A stretch of DNA of 64,000 nucleotides, from contig CP059430.1 of NCBI GenBank assembly GCA_013874835.1, positions 1,506,864 through 1,570,863 on the forward strand, read 5' to 3'. Made by a program: the position numbers and the translations under genes. The notes below the pieces were generated by a model. It was given only the letters and a program-made list of their open reading frames with translations. It was not told the DNA's origin and made no database searches. This stretch comes from Carnobacteriaceae bacterium zg-84. GTDB lineage: Bacteria; Bacillota; Bacilli; Lactobacillales; Aerococcaceae. Of the stretch, positions 19,130-28,296 are shown piece by piece; position 1 is the stretch's first letter, and every line of letters starts with the position of its first letter.

Positions 19130-19300
19130 ATAAAAAAGTATTCTGTCAACGTTATAAAAATACATTTCAATACTCTTTTTGTGTATATTTTCTCTTTGTA
19201 AAAAAATGAAAGTATTTTTTAAGTTTTCTATATTTTCATAACAAATTATTCTTTGACACTTTTTTGACCTTTTTGAAAAAAAGGACGCTTATACATATAA

Positions 19301-19370
19301 AAAAACATATTTTCCTTTTTTAATCTCACATCATATACAGAAGATGCGTAAAAAAGAAAAATATGTTTTT
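19301..19370 (-). terminator. Probable terminator of the SARP-like regulator gene
   Basis: Twenty-base arms at 19301-19320 and 19351-19370 match at 19 of 20 positions (AAAAACATATTTT...) with a 30-nt loop. They end in T-runs on the minus strand and lie about 50 bp beyond the regulator stop codon. Confidence 0.55.
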
Positions 19371-19417
19371 GACGTTTTATAGATTTTATTTTTTTCTAAA
19401 AAAAGTATTTTTTCTCA

Positions 19418-22400
19418 TCAATTTATCATTTTTAACAATTTACTTTCCGATACATCTCGATTTGGACTTAAATATTTTAAAGCTTGCTCTTTATAGTAAC
19501 CAAACGGTTGCCTCAATAATGTTTCTAAGTGCTTATCCACTAATAAACCTCTATCCATTTCATGCTTTGTTATTGCTTTTACATAATAAATAAATCCAAT
19601 ATCTCTCTTATTTGAAATTAATTTAATGTCTGTTTTATTCTCTTTCAAAAAACGATAAACCGTTTGTGTATCTCGTTCTTTTAGTGCAATCAATGCAATA
19701 TGTGCATTTAACTGTACTTCTTTCCAAAGAGATGAAAATGTATTACTATATAACTGTTTTGCTTTTAATAAAAAATATTTAGAGCGTTCATAATCTTCCA
19801 TCATATATAGAATAACACCCATATTTGTATAAAATACAACTAAACTTGACGGTGACTGTTGACTAATAGCAATGTTAATTGATTTTTCTAGTAAAAGAAC
19901 AGCATTCTCATAATTTCCTTTGATACTTTCAACTTCAGACAAATAATCATAAGCTGCTGCAATATTCAATGAGTACTTTTCTTTTAAGTAATCTGTAATT
20001 GTTAATGTTGAAATAGATTGATAAAACAGGTTTATAGCTGTATCTAAATCCCCACTCATTAAATGATACAATCCTTTTAATCTTAGTAAAATACCAATAA
20101 ATTCATGATTATTAGCTTGTGTCGCTGCATTGATTGCAAGTTCAATATAACGCTGCATGTTTTCTGCATCATCTAATTGAATATAATAATGAATGATTTG
20201 TCTGTATCCCTCTAGAACATATTCCGTATCATTACTCATTTTTGCTTTTAAAATAACTTGATGAATAGCTTCAAGTCCCTTTTCATATTCCGCACAGAAA
20301 ATAAAATATCTTCCCTCTAAATACAATGATTTTAAGACAAGCGTTTGATAGAGTTTATGTCCATTATATTGTTCTTTTAACCGTTCAATTTTTTCTTTAA
20401 TATCTTGAAATTGTAAAAAAATATCTTCTTGGCTAATTTTTATAGGATACTCTTTTAATGGTACTTTATCTGAATAGATAGGAAATAATTCATTTTGTAT
20501 TTTTAGTTGATTTTGTAGACAGAGTAATCGATAATACAATGATTCCAACTCTTGTCTAGCTTGTTGATAATGATAAGAAATTAAAGATAATACTGATATA
20601 TCTGCTGTTTGGACATCTATATCCATTTCAAGTAATCTCGCAATTTTTCCATGCATCAAATGTTTTTTTGCAACAGATTGATTTTGATATAAAAATTCTT
20701 TTAATTTTTTATGGGTAAAAATAACAACTATATCCTCTTGCTCAATATCTGATTTTAAAATATATTGTTTGACTAAAGAATCCACACTATCTACAACAGA
20801 TGAAACATCTTTTTCAAGCACTTTTGCAATAAAAGAAAGCGACACAGGACGGTCAAAAAACGAAATAAAATAAACAATTTCCCTTTCATTTGCCGTTAGA
20901 TACGCAAATCTATTTTTAATCGCATCTTGCATTTTTAGCGACATATAATCCAATTTCGCATCTACCTTTAAGGCATTTAAATACTCTGTTAAAAAGAAAA
21001 TATTTCCTTGAGTTTCATCATAAAGTTGTTCTACAATATCATTTGATAATACTTTATTAGGTAAATATTTTTTAGAAAAAGATTGTGTTTCCTCAAAGTT
21101 AAGTGGCAATAACATCAATGTATCTAATTGATGATGCATTGTCATTGTATTGATAAAACGGTCGATATATTCTTGTTCTTCACGGCGCATTGTAAACAAC
21201 CATAAAATTTTTTGAGAATGCAGACGCAACATTAAACTTGTCAATAAAGAAAAACTTTCTTTATCCATCCATTGAATATCTTTAATAAATAAAATAATTT
21301 TTTGATTTTCTGTTATTTTATATAATAGTTCACAAATAAGCTGTGATAGAGCACTTAATTCATTATTCAATATAGCATCTTGTTCGTAGTCTGATAAAGT
21401 TGGGAAAAAACGGTAAATTTTTTCTTTAAAGAACTGCGTTATAACAGCTTTTTCTTCCAATAGTTTAAATATTTCTTCAACAACAATTCTAAAACAGCGT
21501 AGAGGATAATGCTTCTCTACTTGATAGCATTGAACACTTAACACATCTCCTTTTTTCTTAGCATGATGTAATACTTGTTCTACTAAAACAGATTTTCCTG
21601 AACCAATATCCCCTTTAATTAATATATTTTTATACTCTTTTTGTTCAAAAAAGAAATGCACATTTTTTTCTAAAAATTCAATTTCCTTTGTCCGTCCAAA
21701 AAACAGAGTACGATTATCTTTTTTACGTTTATTCCCGTCAACAATCATCAATGTTTGTTCATATATCTCTCTTGTTTCCTTACTTGGAGAAATACCTAAT
21801 TCTCTTTCTAAAGAATTTGACAATTCATAATATGTCTCAACAACTTTGCCATTTAATCCTTTATCTTTATAGTAAGACATCAATAATTGATAATTGCGTT
21901 CATCAAATTCATCAATTTCAATTAAACGTCGAATATTTTTTTCAACTGTCTGTGTATCATTATATTCAATATCCGTTTGTATTTTTTGATAGCACGCTTG
22001 TACAAATTTTTGTTCATAGTATTGTCGTGTTTTGATAACCCATAAGTCAAACATCTCTGCATCTTTTAAAAAGAATCCTTTTAAAAATTCTCCTCCATAT
22101 AAATCTAGATGTTTTACTGGATTTTTTAAAAATAAGTCAATATCACTTTCAATCATCAATGATTCATTCAACGTTAACACGCTTTTATTAGGAGAAACGA
22201 TATAGTCATCTCCAAGCACTTTATTCGCTTGATAAATCGTATTTCGTAAATTTTTTTTAGCTCCTTTTTCTGTTTTATCTGCCCATAAAACCCCTGCCAT
22301 TTCATCTCGGCTAACATGTTTATTCACTAGCACATAGTAAAGAAGTGCATGAATTTTGGCAAAAGAAAACAAAATAGGTTTATCGTCCAAAAAGACCTGT

Positions 22401-22438
22401 GCATCTCCTAATAGTTTTAAATACAACTTCTTTGACAT
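19418..22438 (-). CDS. SARP/AfsR-like transcriptional regulator with BTAD, AAA ATPase and TPR regions
   Basis: This 1006-residue protein starts with a winged-helix DNA-binding domain (about 1-95, including VSRDEMAGVLWADKTEKGAKKNLRNTIYQANKVLG). A bacterial transcriptional activation domain of TPR-like helices follows (about 100-230). A P-loop ATPase comes next, with Walker A GDIGSGKS at 276-283 and Walker B IILFIKDIQWMD near 381-392. The C-terminal third (about 640-980) is TPR-like helix pairs. This is the architecture of large SARP/LAL activators. It lies between hutI and ftcD, codirectional with both, so it is the best candidate regulator of histidine use. That role is inferred. Confidence 0.88.
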   Translation of the reverse strand: MSKKLYLKLLGDAQVFLDDKPILFSFAKIHALLYYVLVNKHVSRDEMAGVLWADKTEKGAKKNLRNTIYQANKVLGDDYIVSPNKSVLTLNESLMIESDIDLFLKNPVKHLDLYGGEFLKGFFLKDAEMFDLWVIKTRQYYEQKFVQACYQKIQTDIEYNDTQTVEKNIRRLIEIDEFDERNYQLLMSYYKDKGLNGKVVETYYELSNSLERELGISPSKETREIYEQTLMIVDGNKRKKDNRTLFFGRTKEIEFLEKNVHFFFEQKEYKNILIKGDIGSGKSVLVEQVLHHAKKKGDVLSVQCYQVEKHYPLRCFRIVVEEIFKLLEEKAVITQFFKEKIYRFFPTLSDYEQDAILNNELSALSQLICELLYKITENQKIILFIKDIQWMDKESFSLLTSLMLRLHSQKILWLFTMRREEQEYIDRFINTMTMHHQLDTLMLLPLNFEETQSFSKKYLPNKVLSNDIVEQLYDETQGNIFFLTEYLNALKVDAKLDYMSLKMQDAIKNRFAYLTANEREIVYFISFFDRPVSLSFIAKVLEKDVSSVVDSVDSLVKQYILKSDIEQEDIVVIFTHKKLKEFLYQNQSVAKKHLMHGKIARLLEMDIDVQTADISVLSLISYHYQQARQELESLYYRLLCLQNQLKIQNELFPIYSDKVPLKEYPIKISQEDIFLQFQDIKEKIERLKEQYNGHKLYQTLVLKSLYLEGRYFIFCAEYEKGLEAIHQVILKAKMSNDTEYVLEGYRQIIHYYIQLDDAENMQRYIELAINAATQANNHEFIGILLRLKGLYHLMSGDLDTAINLFYQSISTLTITDYLKEKYSLNIAAAYDYLSEVESIKGNYENAVLLLEKSINIAISQQSPSSLVVFYTNMGVILYMMEDYERSKYFLLKAKQLYSNTFSSLWKEVQLNAHIALIALKERDTQTVYRFLKENKTDIKLISNKRDIGFIYYVKAITKHEMDRGLLVDKHLETLLRQPFGYYKEQALKYLSPNRDVSESKLLKMIN

Positions 22439-22510
22439 ACTATCACCTTCTTTTATTCACTAAGTGTATTCTACAATAAAGCATCATGAAATCATAGTCA
22501 TATAAGTAAA

Positions 22511-22536
22511 AGGAACTATCAAAACAGATAGTTCCT
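22511..22536 (-). terminator. hutI terminator
   Basis: A perfect 10-bp stem AGGAACTATC / GATAGTTCCT with a 6-nt loop is followed by TTTTACTT on the minus strand, just past the hutI stop. Confidence 0.75.
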
Positions 22537-22542
22537 ACTCGT

Positions 22543-23811
22543 TTATTTGACAATAGCTCCATTTGCAACAACACAACGCCCATTCTTATAAACATCTGTC
22601 ACTAAATTTGTAGCAAAGAAATAAAAAATAAAATCAATATTTGGTGCATCAAAAATTGCTATGTCAGCATTTTTTCCCTCATCAAAACTACCACATACTT
22701 TTTCACGGCAAACAGAATAAGCTGCGTTTATCGTGACAGCATTTAATACTTGAATCGGTTGTAATTTCATTTTAAAACAACCTAGTTGCATCACAAATTG
22801 TAAATTAGCTGTTGGACAACTTCCTGGATTACTATCCGTTGACAAAGTAATGGCAACACCTTTTTCTATCATTTTTTTAGCCGGTGCGTATGTATTTTCC
22901 ATTAAGCTAAATGTTGTGGCAGGTAATAAATTACCAATAACATGACTATCTCGTAATTTTTCAATACCCTCATCTGTTATTTTCATCAAATGTTCTGCAC
23001 TAACCGTTTCTAATTGGCTTGCAACATCCACACCACCAATAGAATCAATTTCATCAGCGTGAATACGTAACTTAAAACCTAATGCCTTGGCAGCATTTAA
23101 TAAACGATAAGATTGTTCTGGTGTAAAGACACCCGTTTCACAGAAAATATCACAAAATTCTGCTAATTGTTCTTCTTTTACTTTCGGTAGCATTTCTTCA
23201 ATAATTAAGTCAACAAAAGCATCTGGATTCGCTTTATATTCTTCTGGAATAGCATGTGCTCCCATAAAAGTAGACACTAAGTCAATAACATGATTTTCTT
23301 CCAATACTTTCACTACTTTTAATTGCTTATGCTCCGTTTCCCAATCTAACCCATACCCACTTTTTGCTTCAACGGTTGTCACACCATGAACGAGCATTTG
23401 GTCTAACAAATGTTTTGATTTTTCATATAACACATTTTCTGATGAGGAACGTGTCGCACGTACTGTACTTAAAATACCTCCACCATTTTTTAAAATATCT
23501 AAATAAGACACTCCTGCTAATTTTTGAGCGAACTCATTTTCACGACTATCTCCATAAACCAAATGTGTATGACAATCAATAAGACCTGGTGTTGCTATTT
23601 TACCACTGTAATCAATGATTTCCGTCTGTTCATCTATCAACGATTTATCAGGATTACCCGAACCTATTTTTAAAATTTTTCCATCTTTAATAGCAATATA
23701 ACCATCTTCAATAATCATTGCATGGGACATATCTTCTCCATATAGTGCATATCCTTTATCATTTGGACAGAACACTTGATTAAAATGTACTAAAATTTTA
23801 TTTGCTCTCAT
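22543..23811 (-). CDS. hutI: Imidazolonepropionase
   Basis: This 422-residue amidohydrolase opens the imidazolone ring to give N-formimino-glutamate. Metal-ligand motifs include [28 protein letters not shown] and the [13 protein letters not shown] segment with the conserved Asp. I chose the ATG at 23811 because GAGGAG lies 10 nt upstream; a longer frame begins 18 nt earlier. The gene ends in its own terminator, so it may be transcribed apart from the ftcD operon. It is divergent from hutU. Confidence 0.96.
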   Translation of the reverse strand: MRANKILVHFNQVFCPNDKGYALYGEDMSHAMIIEDGYIAIKDGKILKIGSGNPDKSLIDEQTEIIDYSGKIATPGLIDCHTHLVYGDSRENEFAQKLAGVSYLDILKNGGGILSTVRATRSSSENVLYEKSKHLLDQMLVHGVTTVEAKSGYGLDWETEHKQLKVVKVLEENHVIDLVSTFMGAHAIPEEYKANPDAFVDLIIEEMLPKVKEEQLAEFCDIFCETGVFTPEQSYRLLNAAKALGFKLRIHADEIDSIGGVDVASQLETVSAEHLMKITDEGIEKLRDSHVIGNLLPATTFSLMENTYAPAKKMIEKGVAITLSTDSNPGSCPTANLQFVMQLGCFKMKLQPIQVLNAVTINAAYSVCREKVCGSFDEGKNADIAIFDAPNIDFIFYFFATNLVTDVYKNGRCVVANGAIVK

Positions 23812-23890
23812 ATCTATATTACTCCTCATTCCTTATATTTTGTAGTAAACTATCTATACAAACGTACTTTATCTTTTTTAAGTCTAATTT

Positions 23891-23954
23891 GTGTCAAAAA
23901 AACATAAAAGCATTTTTAAGATAGTTTTTTGATGTTTTTTATGTGTATAGACAC
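23891..23954. promoter_or_regulatory. Inverted motif pair in the hutI-hutU divergent region
   Basis: GTGTC followed 7 nt later by CATAAAA (23891-23909) is mirrored by TTTTATG, then 6 nt, then GACAC (ending 23954). The CATAAA core also occurs in both arms of the repeat upstream of ftcD. This suggests, but does not prove, a common regulator-binding motif for the histidine genes. The area is AT-rich, so chance matches are possible. Confidence 0.4.
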
Positions 23955-23978
23955 TCTGTAGACAACTAGAGGATATGA

Positions 23979-23991
23979 TGTAAGCGTTACA
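23979..23991 (+). promoter_or_regulatory. cre-like site upstream of hutU
   Basis: TGTAAGCGTTACA is a dyad resembling the CcpA cre consensus TGWAANCGNTNWCA but one base short in the right half. It lies 41 bp before the hutU start. Carbon catabolite repression of hut would be consistent with it. Confidence 0.35.
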
Positions 23992-24031
23992 AGGCAATGA
24001 TGCCACTATTTTATATTAGGAGGATTTTATA

Positions 24032-26056
24032 ATGATTCAATACAAAGATATAGAAGCAGCCATGACAATCAAACTAGATGATGTCCTTCCCGAAAAAACA
24101 GTATTTCAAGAAGGAATTCGTCGTGCACCTGATAGAGGATTTCGTTTAACAAAAGCACAAACAGAAGTGGCTTTAAAAAACGCATTACGTTATATTCCTA
24201 AAAAATATCACGAAGAAATTATTCCAGAATTTTTAGAAGAATTAAAAACACGTGGTCGTATTTATGGCTATCGTTGGTATCCAAAAGAACGCATTTACGG
24301 AAAACCTATTGACGAGTATAAAGGAAAATGTACTGCAGCTAAAGCTATGCAAGTGATGATTGATAATAACCTAAGTTTTGAAATTGCTCTTTACCCTTAT
24401 GAATTAGTGACGTACGGAGAAACAGGAGCTGTTTGTTCCAACTGGATGCAATATCATTTAATTAAACGTTATTTAGAAGAAATGACAGACGAACAAACAT
24501 TAGTTGTTGAATCTGGTCATCCATTAGGTTTATTCAAATCTAAAAAAGATGCACCACGTGTTATTATTACAAACGGCTTACTTGTTGGTGAATATGACAA
24601 TCAAGAAGATTGGGAAATTGCCGAGCAAATGGGCGTCACAAATTATGGACAAATGACAGCTGGTGGTTGGATGTATATTGGTCCTCAAGGTATTGTTCAT
24701 GGTACTTTCAATACATTATTAAATGCTGGCCGTTTAAAACTTGGCATTGCAGATGACGGCGATTTAACTGGTAAATTATTTATTTCATCTGGTTTAGGTG
24801 GTATGAGTGGTGCTCAAGGAAAAGCCGGTGAAATCGCAAATGCTGTGGCTATTATTGCCGAAGTGGATGCATCTCGTATCGAAACACGTCACTCTCAAGG
24901 TTGGATTAGCCATGTTCGCAATACACCAGAAGAAACAGTTGCCTTAGCACAAGAATTTTTACAAAAAGGTGAATCTACTTCTATTGCTTATCACGGTAAT
25001 ATTGTTGACTTATTAGAATACATTGACCAAAATAATATCCACGTTGATTTATTATCTGACCAAACATCTTGTCACAATGTTTACACTGGTGGTTATTGTC
25101 CAGTCGGCATCACCTTTGAAGAACGTACACGTCTTTTAGCAGAAGACCAAAAAGAATTTAGACGTTTGATTGATGTTACATTAGAACGTCACTATAATGT
25201 TATTAAATCATTAACAGCTAAAGGAACTTACTTTTTCGACTATGGTAATGCCTTTATGAAATCTATTTATGACTCAGGTATTAAAGAAATTTCTAAAAAT
25301 GGCATTGATGACAAAGACGGTTTCATTTGGCCGTCTTATGTGGAAGACATCATGGGCCCTATGTTGTTCGACTATGGGTATGGTCCATTCCGTTGGGTAT
25401 GTTTAAGTGGTAAACACGAAGATTTAGTTGCAACAGATAAAGCTGCCATGGAAGCCATTGATCCAACTCGTCGTTACCAAGATCGTGATAACTACGTTTG
25501 GATTCGTGACGCCGAGAAAAATCAACTAGTTGTTGGTACACAAGCACGTATCTTATACCAAGATGCAATGGGACGTGTTAATATCGCATTGAAATTCAAT
25601 CAATTAGTACGCGAAGGAAAAATTGGTCCTGTTATGCTAGGCCGTGACCACCATGACGTATCTGGTACAGATTCTCCATTCCGTGAAACATCTAATATTA
25701 AAGACGGTAGTAATATCACAGCTGATATGGCAACACAATGTTATGCAGGTAATGCTGCACGTGGTATGAGCTTAGTTGCTTTACACAACGGTGGAGGCGT
25801 TGGTATCGGTAAATCAATCAATGGTGGATTTGGTCTAGTATTAGACGGTAGTGAATTATGTGATGAAATCATCAAATCAGCTATCGCTTGGGACACAATG
25901 GGTGGCGTTGCTCGTCGCAACTGGGCAAGAAATGAACACGCTATTGAAACTTCTATTGAATACAATAAAAACCGTGCAGGAAGTGATCATATCACAATCC
26001 CTTACTTAGCAGATGAAGATTTAGTTAAAAATGCTGTTAGTCAATTATTTGATTAA
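24032..26056 (+). CDS. hutU: Urocanate hydratase
   Basis: This 674-residue NAD-dependent enzyme converts urocanate to imidazolonepropionate. It contains AGGWMYIGPQGIVHGTFNT, FISSGLGGMSGAQGKAGEI (nucleotide-binding glycine loop), DQTSCHNVYTGGYCP with the conserved active-site Cys region, and FRWVCLSGKHEDL. The length matches streptococcal-type HutU. AGGAGG precedes the ATG. It is the only rightward hut gene, divergent from hutI, and ends in a clear terminator. Confidence 0.97.
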   Translation: MIQYKDIEAAMTIKLDDVLPEKTVFQEGIRRAPDRGFRLTKAQTEVALKNALRYIPKKYHEEIIPEFLEELKTRGRIYGYRWYPKERIYGKPIDEYKGKCTAAKAMQVMIDNNLSFEIALYPYELVTYGETGAVCSNWMQYHLIKRYLEEMTDEQTLVVESGHPLGLFKSKKDAPRVIITNGLLVGEYDNQEDWEIAEQMGVTNYGQMTAGGWMYIGPQGIVHGTFNTLLNAGRLKLGIADDGDLTGKLFISSGLGGMSGAQGKAGEIANAVAIIAEVDASRIETRHSQGWISHVRNTPEETVALAQEFLQKGESTSIAYHGNIVDLLEYIDQNNIHVDLLSDQTSCHNVYTGGYCPVGITFEERTRLLAEDQKEFRRLIDVTLERHYNVIKSLTAKGTYFFDYGNAFMKSIYDSGIKEISKNGIDDKDGFIWPSYVEDIMGPMLFDYGYGPFRWVCLSGKHEDLVATDKAAMEAIDPTRRYQDRDNYVWIRDAEKNQLVVGTQARILYQDAMGRVNIALKFNQLVREGKIGPVMLGRDHHDVSGTDSPFRETSNIKDGSNITADMATQCYAGNAARGMSLVALHNGGGVGIGKSINGGFGLVLDGSELCDEIIKSAIAWDTMGGVARRNWARNEHAIETSIEYNKNRAGSDHITIPYLADEDLVKNAVSQLFD

Positions 26057-26083
26057 AAGTAATATACACATTAAGTAAATAGT

Positions 26084-26132
26084 AAAAAGGCTTGGCATCA
26101 ACATATTGCATAAGTTGATATCAAGCCTTTTT
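26084..26132 (+). terminator. hutU terminator
   Basis: AAAAAGGCTTG...ATCAAC pairs with GTTGAT...CAAGCCTTTTT around a short loop, ending in a T-run. It lies 28 bp past the hutU stop. Confidence 0.85.
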
Positions 26133-26149
26133 GTGTATTATCAAATCGT

Positions 26150-26157
26150 TAATTAAA
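26150..26157. repeat. Left target-site duplication of the ISL3 element (TAATTAAA)
   Basis: The eight bases TAATTAAA immediately before the left IS end at 26158 are repeated exactly after the right end. This shows a simple transposition event. Confidence 0.9.
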
Positions 26158-27634
26158 GGCTCTTCGTCAAATTGTGTTGGTGGAGAGAAATAGTGAGTAT
26201 GTTGGTAGTGAATGGCATTAACCATTCACTACCTTTTTCACATTCTTTTTCTGCCACTGAGAATGGTGTTGTATGATTAAAATACGCAATCTAAAATAAG
26301 AAAAACGTCTGTAGCCATAGGCAATCCGTTTGATGACTTTAATATGATTGTTGATAGCTTCTGTGATACCGTTTGAATAAGGTGTGGTAAAAGCTTGATA
26401 AATACCATTCTGATAGGTTTTAAAAATATCAAATTTCTTTCTAAACCACTCTGGTAATGACGGGTCAATATGATGAATAACCTCCATAAATGACTCAAAA
26501 TCTCGCTGTCTATAAGCATATCTCAACTCTTGTACAAACTCATATGCTTGTTTTAAAACAGGACTATAGTCTAATAATCTATCCAGGATTTGTGCGTGTG
26601 TCAGATATGTTTTAAAGGATTGGTGATAGTGATAGTCTGTATCATTTACATCAAAGGCATCTTTTAATAATAATTTCCAGTATTTCTTTAAGTGTTTATA
26701 AGCCTTTTCTTCTTTTTTAAAGGTGTTCATTTCTTTTATACGTAGTGTATTTAAATTCCGATGTATATGTTGTATGATATGAAATCTATCTGTGACAATA
26801 ACGGCATTAGGAAAAACCTTCTGAATAAGTTTGCCATAATTGGCATTCATATCCATAACAAGATAGCGAACGCTATGTCTTGCTTTTTTAGAAAATTGTT
26901 TAAAATAAGTGATTAAATGGTCTAATTGGCGACTAGGTAACACATCAATAATACGGTGCGTCAATCCGTCTACACAGATAAAACTCATCTTCCCTAAATG
27001 AGATGTCACAGACTTAAATTCGTCGATACATAGTACCTTAGGTAGATAATGAAAAGACGGTTTAACTTGTTTTGTATATTTATCTAAGACACGTTGTACG
27101 GTCACATCAGATACAAAGTGGTCTTGGCAGATATGTTTTCTTGAAATATTTTTCGTTAAATCAAGTGCAATAAGTTGTTTTAATTCTTTAGAAATACAAC
27201 AATGTTTATCGACTAAAGAACACGAAGAAGAACAGGTTTTTAGACACGTTTTACAGCGATAACGGGTTCTTTTAAGAAGTAAAACAGTTTTGATTTGTCT
27301 AAACTTTGGTAATAATGTTTTCGTTTGATATGTCCCATGTTTGATGAGTGTTTTAGCATGACAATGTGGACAGGTGTGGCAAGGCTTTGTCCAAGTACCT
27401 TTAATAAAGTGGTGTGGAATACCATTTATTGTTTTTTCTTCTAACCAATGTTCATCAGCTATGAAAGATTTATCTGTTAATGTCAATAATTTTTTTGTAT
27501 AATAATCCATGAGAAATACCTCCTTGTTTAATTGTGGTGATTTAATCATACAGGTATTTCTCTTTTTTTGTCCACTTTTATATACAAAATCGTGTTGGTG
27601 GATTATTCCCACCAACACGATTTATTATAGAGCC
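26158..27634 (-). mobile_element. Complete ISL3-family insertion sequence (1477 bp)
   Basis: Both ends begin GGCTCT and share an imperfect inverted repeat: left GGCTCTTCGTCAAATTGTGT, right (read inward) GGCTCTATAATAAATCGTGT, each followed by TGGTGG. The element holds one intact transposase gene and is bracketed by 8-bp direct repeats TAATTAAA, the usual target size for ISL3. The right end also forms a hairpin (GTTGGTGG / CCACCAAC). A second, inverted copy begins at 63207; the overlapping coding parts appear identical. Confidence 0.95.
26218..27510 (-). CDS. ISL3-family transposase
   Basis: This 430-residue protein has an N-terminal zinc finger of the ISL3 type (CHTCPHCHAK and later CKTCLKTC). 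A helix-turn-helix region follows, then a DDE-type catalytic core: CIDEFKS, VMDMNANYG, and NGITEAINNHIKVIKR near the C-terminus. The ATG at 27510 has an AAGGAGG site. The open frame is longer upstream, but that part lies in the IS end. No frameshift or stop was seen, so it should be active. Confidence 0.95.
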   Translation of the reverse strand: MDYYTKKLLTLTDKSFIADEHWLEEKTINGIPHHFIKGTWTKPCHTCPHCHAKTLIKHGTYQTKTLLPKFRQIKTVLLLKRTRYRCKTCLKTCSSSCSLVDKHCCISKELKQLIALDLTKNISRKHICQDHFVSDVTVQRVLDKYTKQVKPSFHYLPKVLCIDEFKSVTSHLGKMSFICVDGLTHRIIDVLPSRQLDHLITYFKQFSKKARHSVRYLVMDMNANYGKLIQKVFPNAVIVTDRFHIIQHIHRNLNTLRIKEMNTFKKEEKAYKHLKKYWKLLLKDAFDVNDTDYHYHQSFKTYLTHAQILDRLLDYSPVLKQAYEFVQELRYAYRQRDFESFMEVIHHIDPSLPEWFRKKFDIFKTYQNGIYQAFTTPYSNGITEAINNHIKVIKRIAYGYRRFSYFRLRILIIQHHSQWQKKNVKKVVNG

Positions 27635-27642
27635 TAATTAAA
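27635..27642. repeat. Right target-site duplication of the ISL3 element (TAATTAAA)
   Basis: The eight bases directly after the right IS end are identical to 26150-26157. Confidence 0.9.
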
Positions 27643-27803
27643 ACAGATAATCATTTTTATGCCAATATCTTTAAACGATATATTTTAAGCATAGATTATC
27701 ATTCTCAGTAATTCCATCTTCTTTCTACACTAGTATGATTCAAAAATATCTCATCTTCTTATGTAATAATTACCGAGAAACATCTTTTGTTTATCTTTGT
27801 TAT

Positions 27804-28233
27804 TTAATCAGGTAAGTATTTCTTTTTTATCACTTTATTATCAAAAAATGTATCCTCACCTTTTTCAGAAAATGGATTGCCCACATCTTGCATTAATAGT
27901 AAGATTAAGCAAAATTTAATAAAGTCCACTTTTTCTTTTTCTTCTCCAAATAGAAACACTTCATCATCGACTTTATAAAAATCTTTCAATATAGTAAATA
28001 CAGTAGAAGACATAAGGTACTTATAATGCGAAGCTTTTCTATTTTTTCCAAATGCGAAATCACTTTCGTATTCACTGGAATTTCTTCTACTGAAATTTCT
28101 GAATGTTTTGAAGTTGATGAATAAAAATCGCATAATTTATCTAATAATTCTGTTTTCGTTTTTATCCCCTTATCAATCCTGAATCTATAAGCTCTATTCC
28201 CAATTTGTTTATATAATAGCTTGTAAAATTCAT
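27804..28233 (-). pseudogene. XRE-like regulator gene broken by two homopolymer frameshifts
   Basis: The ATG at 28233 has an AGGGAGG site but its frame stops after about 23 codons. One missing T in the run at 28225-28228 and one missing A (minus strand) in the run at 28042-28047 would restore a single frame of about 143 residues. The rebuilt protein reads KLLYKQIGNRAYRFRIDKG, then KTELLDKLCDFY, then VISHLEKNRKASHYKYL and KDFYKVDDEVFLFG, then a helical tail. The first part resembles a Cro/C1-type helix-turn-helix. The 3' part (27804-28133) remains open. It lies beside an IS and a surface-protein gene. Read errors in homopolymers remain possible. Confidence 0.6.
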
Positions 28234-28296
28234 ATTTACCTCCCTTATAAATACCCTATATCTAAATTAGAAAATATGCATTTCGAATACCCATCT

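Noticed and set aside
19130-19300. Possible small RNA or riboswitch upstream of ftcD
   Set aside because: No conserved riboswitch core or strong terminator for a rightward or leftward short transcript could be seen apart from the regulator terminator.
27635-27803. Fur-box-like sequences (GATAATCATT, GATTATCATT)
   Set aside because: Only partial half-sites are present, no iron-related gene is adjacent, and the area is AT-rich.
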